Assembly (NCBI GenBank): GCA_037954235.1
Contig: JBBMOA010000021.1
Span: 22,982,625 to 23,046,624, forward strand
DNA from: Aulostomus chinensis
Taxonomy: Eukaryota > Chordata > Actinopteri > Syngnathiformes > Aulostomidae
Length of the DNA stretch: 64,000 nt
Direction: 5' to 3'
The notes under the pieces were generated by a model, which made no database searches, was not told where the DNA came from, and saw only the letters and a program-made list of their open reading frames with translations. The translations under genes were made by a program, and so were the position numbers. Of the stretch, positions 10,180 through 21,644 are shown piece by piece. Within the stretch, counting starts at the first letter, position 1. Each line of letters begins with the position of its first letter.

Positions 10180-13100
10180 GTGTTCATTTTGGCCTTCTCT
10201 CGCTGAGAAAACACTATTTGTGACCTGTGATACAAAAATGCCATAACTTTTGTTCAAAGTGAGTTTTCAGTCAAGTTTCAACCTGAAAGCATAGAAAGAT
10301 GCATAAACTTGAAGTTACAGCTTGATTTCAGTGAGTTTTCATCAAAATACAGGAGTTCTGCATGAAGTGTTCATTTTGGCCTTCTCTCGCTGAGAAAACG
10401 CTATTTGTGACCTGTGATACAAAAATGCCATAACTTTTGTTCAAAGTGAGTTTTCAGTCAAGTTTCAACCTGAAAGCATAGAAAGATGCATAAACTTGAA
10501 GTTACAGCTTGATTTCAGAGAGTTTTCATCAAAATACAGGAGTTCTGCATGAAGTGTTCATTTTGGCCTTCTCTCGCTGAGAAAACACTATTTGTGACCT
10601 GTGATACAAAAATGCCATAACTTTTGTTCAAAGTGAGTTTTCAGTCAAGTTTCAACCTGAAAGCATAGAAAGATGCATAAACTTGAAGTTACAGCTTGAT
10701 TTCAGTGAGTTTTCATCAAAATACAGGAGTTCTGCATGAAGTGTTCATTTTGGCCTTCTCTCGCTGAGAAAACGCTATTTGTGACCTGTGATACAAAAAT
10801 GCCATAACTTTTGTTCAAAGTGAGTTTTCAGTCAAGTTTCAACCTGAAAGCATAGAAAGATGCATAAACTTGAAGTTACAGCTTGATTTCAGTGAGTTTT
10901 CATCAAAATACAGGAGTTCTGCATGAAGTGTTCATTTTGGCCTTCTCTCGCTGAGAAAACACTATTTGTGACCTGTGATACAAAAATGCCATAACTTTTG
11001 TTCAAAGTGAGTTTTCAGTCAAGTTTCAACCTGAAAGCATAGAAAGATGCATAAACTTGAAGTTACAGCTTGATTTCAGTGAGTTTTCATCAAAATACAG
11101 GAGTTCTGCATGAAGTGTTCATTTTGGCCTTCTCTCGCTGAGAAAACGCTATTTGTGACCTGTGATACAAAAAAGCTATAACTTTTGTTCAAAGTGATTT
11201 TTCAGTCAAGTTTCACCCTGAAAGCATAGAAAGATGCATAAACTCAAAGTTAGAGGTGGATTTCACTGAGTTTTCCTCAAAATACAGGAGTTCTGCATGA
11301 AGTGTTCATTTTGGCCTTCTCTCGCTGAGAAAACGCTATTTGTGACCTGTGATACAAAAAAGCTATAACTTTTGTTCAAAGTGATTTTTCAGTCAAGTTT
11401 CACACTGAAAGCATAGAAAGATGCATAAACTCAAAGTTAGAGGTGGAGATCACTGAGTTTTCATCAAAATACAGTAGTTCTGCATGAAGTGTTCATTTTG
11501 GCCTTCTCTCGCTGAGAAAACGCTATTTGTGACCTGTGATACAAAAATGCCATAACTTTTGTTCAAAGTGAGTTTTCAGTCAAGTTTCAACCTGAAAGCA
11601 TAGAAAGATGTATAAACTTGAAGTTACAGCTTGATTTCAGTGAGTTTTCCTCAAAATACAGGAGTTCTGCATGAAGTGTTCATTTTGGTCTTCTCTCGCT
11701 GAGAAAACGCTATTTGTGACCTGTGATACAAATAAGCTATAACTTTTGTTCAAAGTGAGTTTTCAGTCAAGTTTCACCCTGAAAGCATTGAAAGATGCAT
11801 AAACTTGAAGTTAGAGGTGGATTTCACTGAGTTTTCCTCAAAATACAGGAGTTCTGCATGAAGTGTTCATTTTGGCCTTCTCTCGCTGAGAAAATGCTAT
11901 TTGTGACCTGTGATACAAAAAAACTATAACCTTTGTTCAAAGTGATTTTTCAGTCAAGTTTCACCCTGAAAGCATAGAAAGATGCATAAACTCAAAGTTA
12001 GAGGTGGATTTAACTGAGTTTTCCTCAAAATACAGGAGTTCTGCATGAAGTGTTCATTTTGGCCTTCTCTCGCTGAGAAAACGCTATTTGTGACCTGTGA
12101 TACAAAAATGCCATAACTTTTGTTCAAAGTGAGTTTTCAGTCAAGTTTCAACCTGAAAGCATAGAAACATGCATAAACTTGAAGTTACAGCTTGATTTCA
12201 GTGAGTTTTCATCAAAATACAGGAGTTCTGCATGAAGTGTTCATTTTGGCCTTCTCTCGCTGAGAAAACACTATTTGTGACCTGTGATACAAAAATGCCA
12301 TAACTTTTGTTCAAAGTGAGTTTTCAGTCAAGTTTCAACCTGAAAGCATAGAAAGATGCATAAACTTGAAGTTACAGCTTGATTTCAGTGAGTTTTCATT
12401 AAAATACAGGAGTTCTGCATGAAGTGTTCATTTTGGCCTTCTCTCGCTGAGAAAACACTATTTGTGACCTGTGATACAAAAATGCCATAACTTTTGTTCA
12501 AAGTGAGTTTTCAGTCAAGTTTCAACCTGAAAGCATAGAAAGATCCATAAACTGGAAGTTACAGCTTGATTTCAGTGAGTTTTCATCAAAATACAGGAGT
12601 TCTGCATGAAGTGTTCATTTTGGCCTTCTCTCGCTGAGAAAACACTATTTGTGACCTGTGATACAAAAATGCCATAACTTTTGTTCAAAGTGATTTTTCA
12701 GTCAAGTTTCACCCTGAAAGCATAGAAAGATGCAAAAACTCAAAGTTAGAGGTGGATTTTAATGAGTTTTCATCAAAATATAGGAGTTCTGCATGAAGTG
12801 TTCATTTTGGCCTTCTCTCGCTGAGAAAACGCTATTTGTGACCTGTGATACAAAAAAGCTATAACTTTTGTTCAAAGTGATTTTTCAGTCAAGTTTCACC
12901 CTGAAAGCATAGAAAGATGCATAAACTCAAAGTTTGAGGTGGATTTTACTGAGTTTTCCTCAAAATACAGGAGTTCTGCATGAAGTGTTCATTTTGGCCT
13001 TCTCTCGCTGAGAAAACGCTATTTGTGACCTGTGATACAAAAATGCCATAACTTTTGTTCAAAGTGAGTTTTCAGTCAAGTTTCAACCTGAAAGCATAGA

Positions 13101-15074
13101 AAGATGCATAAACTTGAAGTTTCAGCTTGATTTCAGTGAGTTTTCCTCAAAATACAGGAGTTCTGCATGAAGTGTTCATTTTGGCCTTCTCTCGCTGAGA
13201 AAACGCTATTTGTGACCTGTGATACAAAAAAGCTATAACTTTTGTTCAAAGTGAGTTTTCAGTCAAATTTCACCCTGAAAGCATAGAAAGATGCATAAAC
13301 TTGAAGTTAGAGGTGGATTTCACTGAGTTTTCCTCAAAATACAGGAGTTCTGCATGAAGTGTTCATTTTGGCCTTCTCTCGCTGAGAAAACGCTATTTGT
13401 GACCTGTGATACAAAAAAACTATAACTTTTGTTCAAAGTGATTTTTCAGTAAAGTTTCAACCTGAAAGCATAGAAAGATGCATAAACTCAAAGTTAGAGG
13501 TGGATTTAAATGAGTTATCCTCAAAATACAGGAGTTCTACATGAAGTGTTCATTTTGGCCTTCTCTCGCTGAGAAAACACTATTTGTGACCTGTGATACA
13601 AAAATGCCATAACTTTTGTTCAAAGTGAGTTTTCAGTCAAGTTTCAACCTGAAAGCATAGAAAGATACATAAACTTGAAGTTACAGCTTGATTTCAGTGA
13701 GTTTTCATCAAAATACAGGAGTTCTGCATGAAGTGTTCATTTTGGCCTTCTCTCGCTGAGAAAACACTATTTGTGACCTGTGATACAAAAATGCCATAAC
13801 TTTTGTTCAAAGTGAGTTTTCAGTCAAGTTTCAACCTGAAAGCATAGAAAGATGCATAAACTTGAAGTTACAGCTTGATTTCAGTGAGTTTTCATCAAAA
13901 TACAGGAGTTCTGCATGAAGTGTTCATTTTGGCCTTCTCTCGCTGAGAAAACACTATTTGTGACCTGCGACACAAAACAGCCATAACTTTTCTTCAAAGT
14001 GAGTTTTCAGTCAAGTTTCTTCCTGAAAGCATAGAAAGATGCATAAACTTGAAGTTACAGCTTGTTTTCAGTGAGTTTTCATCAAAATACAGGAGTTCTG
14101 CATGAAGTGTTCATTTTGGCCTTCTCTCGCTGAGAAAACGCTATTTGTGACCTGCGACACAAAAATGCCATAACTGTTTTAAAAAGTGAGTTTTCAGTCA
14201 AGTTTCAACCTGAAAGCATAGAAAGATGCATAAACTTGAAGTTACAGCTTGATTTCAGTGAGTTTTCATTAAAATAACGGAGTTCTGCATGAAGTGTTCA
14301 TTTTGGCCTTCTCTCGCTGAGAAAACGCTATTTGTGACCTGTGATACAAAAATGCCATAACTTTTGTTCAAAGTGAGTTTTCAGTCAAGTTTCAACCTGA
14401 AAGCATAGAAAGATGCATAAACTTGAAGTTACAGCTTGATTTCAGTGAGTTTTCATCAAAATACAGGAGTTCTGCATGAAGTGTTCATTTTGGCCTTCTC
14501 TCGCTGAGAAAACACTATTTGTGACCTGTGATACAAAAATGCCATAACTTTTGTTCAAAGTGAGTTTTCAGTCAAGTTTCAACCTGAAAGCATAGAAAGA
14601 TGCATAAACTTGAAGTTACAGCTTGATTTCAGTGAGTTTTCATCAAAATACAGGAGTTCTGCATGAAGTGTTCATTTTGGCCTTCTCTCGCTGAGAAAAC
14701 ACTATTTGTGACCTGTGATACAAAAATGCCATAACTTTTGTTCAAAGTGAGTTTTCAGTCAAGTTTCAACCTGAAAGCATAGAAAGATGCATAAACTTGA
14801 AGTTACAGCTTGATTTCACTGAGTTTTCATCAAAATACAGGAGTTCTGCATGAAGTGTTCATTTTGGCCTTCTCTCGCTGAGAAAACGCTATTTGTGACC
14901 TGCGACACAAAACAGCCTTAACTTTTGTTCAAAGTGAGTTTTCAGTCAAGTTTCAACCTGAAAGCATAGAAAGATGCATAAACTTGAAGTTACAGCTTGA
15001 TTTCAGTGAGTTTTCATTAAAATACAGGAGTTCTGCATGAAGTGTTCATTTTGGCCTTCTCTCGCTGAGAAAAC
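10180..15074 (+). repeat. 27-mer HOR, copy 2
   Basis: This is the second copy of 5131-10025. The left break lies after monomer 10096, which carries CTTTAAGTT and CATCGAAAT, absent from copy 1. The right break lies at phase 118, where copy 1 reads CACT and copy 2 reads CGCT followed by form B monomers. The 155 bp between the end of copy 1 and the start of copy 2 completes the 27-monomer period. Near-identity over 4.9 kb implies a recent event or an assembly duplication. Confidence 0.93.
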
Positions 15075-15811
15075 GCTATTTGTGACCTGTGATACAAAAA
15101 AGCTATAACTTTTGTTCAAAGTGATTTTTCAGTCAAGTTTCACCCTGAAAGCATAGAAAGATGCATAAACTCAAAGTTAGAGGTGGATTTCACTGAGTTT
15201 TCATCAAAATACAGGAGTTCTGCATGAAGTGTTCATTTTGGCCTTCTCTCGCTGAGAAAACGCTATTTGTGACCTGTGATACAAAAAAGCTATAACTTTT
15301 GTTCAAAGTGATTTTTCAGTCAAGTTTCACCCTGAAAGCATAGAAAGATGCATAAACTCAAAGTTAGAGGTGGATTTCACTGAGTTTTCATCAAAATACA
15401 GGAGTTCTGCATGAAGTGTTCATTTTGGCCTTCTCTCGCTGAGAAAACACTATTTGTGACCTGTGATACAAAACAGCCATAACTTTTGTTCAAAGTGAGT
15501 TTTCAGTCAAGTTTCAACCTGAAAGCATAGAAAGATGCATAAACTTGAAGTTACAGCTTGATTTCAGTGAGTTTTCATCAAAATACAGGAGTTCTGCATG
15601 AAGTGTTCATTTTGGCCTTCTCTCGCTGAGAAAACGCTATTTGTGACCTGTGATACAAAAAAGCTATAACTTTTGTTCAAAGTGATTTTTCAGTCAAGTT
15701 TCATCCTGAATGCATAGAAAGATGCAAAAACTCAAAGTTAGAGGTGGATTTCACTGAGTTTTCCTCAAAATACAGGAGTTCTGCATGAAGTGTTCATTTT
15801 GGCCTTCTCTC
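15075..15811 (+). repeat. Form B-rich linker, about four monomers
   Basis: These monomers sit between the 27-mer and 10-mer blocks. Two B monomers carry TTTTCATC instead of TTTTCCTC, so they look like B/A recombinants broken between phase 49 and 59. One A monomer has CAGCCATAAC, and one B monomer has TTTCATCCTGAATGC. No copy of the whole linker was found elsewhere in the window. Confidence 0.75.
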
Positions 15812-17681
15812 GCTGAGAAAACGCTATTTGTGACCTGTGATACAAAAAAGCTATAACTTTTGTTCAAAGTGATTTTTCAGTCAAGTTTCACCCTGAAAGC
15901 ATAGAAAGATGCATAAACTCAAAGTTTGAGGTGGATTTCACTGAGTTTTCCTCAAAATACAGGAGTTCTGCATGAAGTGTTCATTTTGGCCTTCTCTCGC
16001 TGAGAAAACGCTATTTGTGACCTGTGATACAAAAAAGCTATAACTTTTGTTCAAAGTAATTTTTCAGTCAAGTTTCACCCTGAAAGCATAGAAAGATGCA
16101 TAATCTCAAAGTTAGAGGTGGAGTTCACTGAGTTTTCCTCAAAATACAGTAGTTCTGCATGAAGTGTTCATTTTGGCCTTCTCTCGCTGAGAAAACGCTA
16201 TTTGTGACCTGTGATACAAAAAAACTATAACTTTTGTTCAAAGTGATTTTTCAGTCAAGTTTCACCCTGAAAGCATAGAAAGATGCATAAACTCAAAGTT
16301 AGAGGTGGATTTAACTGAGTTTTCATCAAAATACAGGAGTTCTACATGAAGTGTTCATTTTGGCCTTCTCTCGCTGAGAAAACACTATTTGTGACCTGTG
16401 ATACAAAAATGCCATAACTTTTGTTCAAAGTGAGTTTTCAGTCAAGTTTCAACCTGAAAGCATAGAAAGATGCATAAACTTGAAGTTACAGCTTGATTTC
16501 AGTGAGTTTTCATCAAAATACAGGAGTTCTGCATGAAGTGTTCATTTTGGCCTTCTCTCGCTGAGAAAACACTATTTGTGACCTGTGATACAAAAATGCC
16601 ATAACTTTTGTTCAAAGAGAGTTTTCAGTCAAGTTTCAACCTGAAAGCATAGAAAGATGCATAAACTTGAAGTTACAGCTTGATTTCAGTGAGTTTTCAT
16701 CAAAATCCAGGAGTTCTGCATGAAGTGTTCATTTTGGCCTTCTCTCGCTGAGAAAACACTATTTGTGACCTGCGACACAAAACAGCCATAACTTTTCTTC
16801 AAAGTGAGTTTTCAGTCAAGTTTCTTCCTGAAAGCATAGAAAGATGCATAAACTTGAAGTTACAGCTTGATTTCAGTGAGTTTTCATCAAAATACAGGAG
16901 TTCTGCATGAAGTGTTCATTTTGGCCTTCTCTCGCTGAGAAAACGCTATTTGTGACCTGCGACACAAAAATGCCATAACTTTTTTAAAAAGTGAGTTTTC
17001 AGTCAAGTTTCAACCTGAAAGCATAGAAAGATGCATAAACTTGAAGTTACAGCTTGATTTCAGTGAGTTTTCATCAAAATAACGGAGTTCTGCATGAAGT
17101 GTTCATTTTGGCCTTCTCTCGCTGAGAAAACGCTATTTGTGACCTGTGATACAAAAATGCCATAACTTTTGTTCAAAGTGAGTTTTCAGTCAAGTTTCAA
17201 CCTGAAAGCATAGAAAGATGCATAAACTTGAAGTTACAGCTTGATTTCAGTGAGTTTTCATCAAAATACAGGAGTTCTGCATGAAGTGTTCATTTTGGCC
17301 TTCTCTCGCTGAGAAAACGCTATTTGTGACCTGCGACAAAAAACAGCCTTAACTTTCTTTCAAAGTGAGTTTTCAGTCAAGTTTCAACCTGAAAGCATAG
17401 AAAGATGCATAAACTTGAAGTTACAGCTTGATTTCAGTGAGTTTTCATCAAAATACAGGAGTTCTGCATGAAGTGTTCATTTTTGCCTTCTCTCAATGAG
17501 AAAACGCTATTTGTGACCTGTGATACAAAAAAGCTATAACTTTTGTTCAAAGTGATTTTTCAGTCAAGTTTCACCCTGAAAGCATAGAAAGATGCATAAA
17601 CTTAAAGTTAGAGGTGGATTTCACTGAGTTTTCATCAAAATACAGGAGTTCTGCATGAAGTGTTCATTTTGGCCTTCTCTA
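15812..17681 (+). repeat. 10-mer HOR, copy 1 (period 1870 bp)
   Basis: Ten monomers are repeated directly at 17682-19551. Marks in order are AAAGTTTGAGG, ATAATCTC, TTTAACTGAG, CTACATG, AAAGAGAG, AAATCCAGG, TGCGACAC with TTTCTTCC, AAAATAACGG, TGCGACAAAAAACAGCC and CTTAAAGTT. Differences are few, for example CTTTCTTTC (17355) and CTCAATGAG (17493) against CTTTTGTTC and CTCGCTGAG. The TTTCTTCC/AACGG part is a diverged relative of the same module in the 27-mer copies (near 8960 and 14010). Confidence 0.92.
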
Positions 17682-19577
17682 GCTGAGAAAACGCTATTTG
17701 TGACCTGTGATACAAAAAAGCTATAACTTTTGTTCAAAGTGATTTTTCAGTCAAGTTTCACCCTGAAAGCATAGAAAGATGCATAAACTCAAAGTTTGAG
17801 GTGGATTTCACTGAGTTTTCCTCAAAATACAGGAGTTCTGCATGAAGTGTTCATTTTGGCCTTCTCTCGCTGAGAAAACGCTATTTGTGACCTGTGATAC
17901 AAAAAAGCTATAACTTTTGTTCAAAGTAATTTTTCAGTCAAGTTTCACCCTGAAAGCATAGAAAGATGCATAATCTCAAAGTTAGAGGTGGAGTTCACTG
18001 AGTTTTCCTCAAAATACAGTAGTTCTGCATGAAGTGTTCATTTTGGCCTTCTCTCGCTGAGAAAACGCTATTTGTGACCTGTGATACAAAAAAACTATAA
18101 CTTTTGTTCAAAGTGATTTTTCAGTCAAGTTTCACCCTGAAAGCATAGAAAGATGCATAAACTCAAAGTTAGAGGTGGATTTAACTGAGTTTTCATCAAA
18201 ATACAGGAGTTCTACATGAAGTGTTCATTTTGGCCTTCTCTCGCTGAGAAAACACTATTTGTGACCTGTGATACAAAAATGCCATAACTTTTGTTCAAAG
18301 TGAGTTTTCAGTCAAGTTTCAACCTGAAAGCATAGAAAGATGCATAAACTTGAAGTTACAGCTTGATTTCAGTGAGTTTTCATCAAAATACAGGAGTTCT
18401 GCATGAAGTGTTCATTTTGGCCTTCTCTCGCTGAGAAAACACTATTTGTGACCTGTGATACAAAAATGCCATAACTTTTGTTCAAAGAGAGTTTTCAGTC
18501 AAGTTTCAACCTGAAAGCATAGAAAGATGCATAAACTTGAAGTTACAGCTTGATTTCAGTGAGTTTTCATCAAAATCCAGGAGTTCTGCATGAAGTGTTC
18601 ATTTTGGCCTTCTCTCGCTGAGAAAACACTATTTGTGACCTGCGACACAAAACAGCCATAACTTTTCTTCAAAGTGAGTTTTCAGTCAAGTTTCTTCCTG
18701 AAAGCATAGAAAGATGCATAAACTTGAAGTTACAGCTTGATTTCAGTGAGTTTTCATCAAAATACAGGAGTTCTGCATGAAGTGTTCATTTTGGCCTTCT
18801 CTCGCTGAGAAAACGCTATTTGTGACCTGCGACACAAAAATGCCATAACTTTTTTAAAAAGTGAGTTTTCAGTCAAGTTTCAACCTGAAAGCATAGAAAG
18901 ATGCATAAACTTGAAGTTACAGCTTGATTTCAGTGAGTTTTCATCAAAATAACGGAGTTCTGCATGAAGTGTTCATTTTGGCCTTCTCTCGCTGAGAAAA
19001 CGCTATTTGTGACCTGTGATACAAAAATGCCATAACTTTTGTTCAAAGTGAGTTTTCAGTCAAGTTTCAACCTGAAAGCATAGAAAGATGCATAAACTTG
19101 AAGTTACAGCTTGATTTCAGTGAGTTTTCATCAAAATACAGGAGTTCTGCATGAAGTGTTCATTTTGGCCTTCTCTCGCTGAGAAAACGCTATTTGTGAC
19201 CTGCGACAAAAAACAGCCTTAACTTTTGTTCAAAGTGAGTTTTCAGTCAAGTTTCAACCTGAAAGCATAGAAAGATGCATAAACTTGAAGTTACAGCTTG
19301 ATTTCAGTGAGTTTTCATCAAAATACAGGAGTTCTGCATGAAGTGTTCATTTTTGCCTTCTCTCGCTGAGAAAACGCTATTTGTGACCTGTGATACAAAA
19401 AAGCTATAACTTTTGTTCAAAGTGATTTTTCAGTCAAGTTTCACCCTGAAAGCATAGAAAGATGCATAAACTTAAAGTTAGAGGTGGATTTCACTGAGTT
19501 TTCATCAAAATACAGGAGTTCTGCATGAAGTGTTCATTTTGGCCTTCTCTAGCTGAGAAAACGCTATTTGTGACCTG
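17682..19577 (+). repeat. 10-mer HOR, copy 2
   Basis: This is a head-to-tail copy of the preceding ten monomers at exactly 1870 bp. It ends just after the CTAGCTGAG mark. There copy 1 continued with TGTGATAC, but this copy switches to TGCGACAAA and begins the local dimer expansion. Confidence 0.92.
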
Positions 19578-19951
19578 CGACAAAAAACAGCCTTAACTTT
19601 TGTTCAAAGTGAGTTTTCAGTCAAGTTTCAACCTGAAAGCATAGAAAGATGCATAAACTTGAAGTTACAGATTGATTTCAGTGAGTTTTCATCAAAATAC
19701 AGGAGTTCTGCATGAAGTGTTCATTTTTGCCTTCTCTCGCTGAGAAAACGCTATTTGTGACCTGTGATACAAAAAAGCTATAACTTTTGTTCAAAGTGAT
19801 TTTTCAGTCAAGTTTCACCCTGAAAGCATAGAAAGATGCATAAACTTAAAGTTAGAGGTGGATTTCACTGAGTTTTCATCAAAATACAGGAGTTCTGCAT
19901 GAAGTGTTCATTTTGGCCTTCTCTAGCTGAGAAAACGCTATTTGTGACCTG
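19578..19951 (+). repeat. Dimer expansion at the end of the 10-mer block
   Basis: 374 bp (two monomers) repeat the segment 19204-19577. Both carry TGCGACAAAAAACAGCC, CATTTTTGCC, CTTAAAGTT and CTAGCTGAG. One difference was seen, CAGATTGATT near 19669. This is a small tandem step, nested on a larger one. Confidence 0.9.
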
Positions 19952-21644
19952 TGATACAAAAAAGCTATAACTTTTGTTCAAAGTGATTTTTCAGTCAAGT
20001 TTCAACCTGAAAGCATAGAAAGATGCATAAACTCAAAGTTAGAGGTGGATTTCACTGAGTTTTCATCAAAATACAGGAGTTCTGCATGAAGTGTTCATTT
20101 TGGCCTTCTCTCGCTGAGAAAACACTATTTGTGACCTGTGATACAAAAATGCCATAACTTTTGTTCAAAGTGAGTTTTCAGTCAAGTTTCAACCTAAAAG
20201 CATAGAAAGATGCATAAACTTGAAGTTACAGCTTGATTTCAGTGAGTTTTCATCAAAATACAGGAGTTCTGCATGAAGTGTTCATTTTGGCCTTCTCTCG
20301 CTGAGAAAACACTATTTGTGACCTGTGATACAAAAATGCCATAACTTTTGTTCAAAGTGAGTTTTCAGTCAAGTTTCAACCTGAAAGCATAGAAAGATGC
20401 ATAAACTTGAAGTTACAGCTTGATTTCAGTGAGTTTTCATCAAAATACAGGAGTTCTGCATGAAGTTTTCATTTTGGCCTTCTCTCGCTGAGAAAACGCT
20501 ATTTGTGACCTGTGATACAAAAAAGCTATAACTTTTGTTCAAAGTGAATTTTCAGCCAAGTTTCACCCTGAAAGCATAGAAAGATGCAAAAACTCAAAGT
20601 TAGAGGTGGATTTCACTGAGTTTTCCTCAAAATACAGGAGGTCTGCATGAAGTGTTCATTTTGGCCTTCTCTCGCTGAGAAAACGCTATTTGTGACCTGT
20701 GATACAAAAAAGCTATAACTTTTGTTCAAAGTGAGTTTTCAGTCAAGTTTCACCCTGAAAGCATAGAAAGATTCATAAACTTGAAGTTAGAGGTGGATTT
20801 CAGTGAGTTTTCATCAAAATACAGGAGTTCTGCATTAAGTGTTCATTTTGGCCTTCTCTCGCTGAGAAAACGCTATTTGTGACCTGTGATACAAAAAAGC
20901 TATAACTTTTGTTCAAAGTCATTTTTCAGTCAAGTTTCACCCTGAAAGCATAGAAAGATGCATAAACTCAAAGTTAGAGGTGGAGTTCACTGAGTTTTCC
21001 TCAAAATACAGTAGTTCTGCATGAAGTGTTCATTTTGGCCTTCTCTCGCTGAGAAAACACTATTTGTGACCTGTGATACAAAAATGCCATAACTTTTGTT
21101 CAAAGTGAGTTTTCAGTCAAGTTTCAACCTGAAAGCATAGAAATATGCATAAACTTGAAGTTACAGCTTGATTTCAGTGAGTTTTCATCAAAATACAGGA
21201 GTTCTGCATGAAGTGTTCATTTTGGCCTTCTCTCGCTGAGAAAACGCTATTTGTGACCTGTGATACAAAAAAGCTATAACTTTTGTTCAAAGTGAGTTTT
21301 CAGTCAAGTTTCACCCTGAAAGCATAGAAAGATGCATAAACTCAAAGTTTGAGGTGGATTTCACAGAGTTTTCCTCAAAATACAGGAGTTCTGCATGAAG
21401 TGTTCATTTTGGCCTTCTCTCGCTGAGAAAACGCTATTTGTGACCTGTGATACAAAAAAGCTATAATTTTTGTTCAAAGTAATTTTTCAGTCAAGTTTCA
21501 CCCTGAAAGCATAGAAAGATGCATAAACTTGAAGTTACAGCTTGATTTCAGTGAGTTTTCATCAAAATACAGGAGTTCTGCATGAAGTGTTCATTTTGGC
21601 CTTCTCTCGCTGAGAAAACGCTATTTGTGACCTGTGATACAAAA
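19952..21644 (+). repeat. Mosaic A and B monomers with the GATTCAT/GCATTAAG pair
   Basis: Nine monomers. The stretch from about 20650 to 21185 carries GATTCATAAAC, GCATTAAG, AAAGTCATTTTT and CAGTAGTTC. It matches 26444-26979 at 5794 bp (31 monomers minus the three counted losses between them). Private marks are CAGCCAAG, AGGAGGTCTGC and AGAAATATGC. The same GATTCAT/GCATTAAG marks recur many times after 39 kb. Confidence 0.8.

Noticed and set aside
5131..15074. A segmental duplication of single-copy DNA
   Set aside because: The offset is exactly 27 monomers and both copies consist only of satellite, so it is a higher-order repeat within the array.
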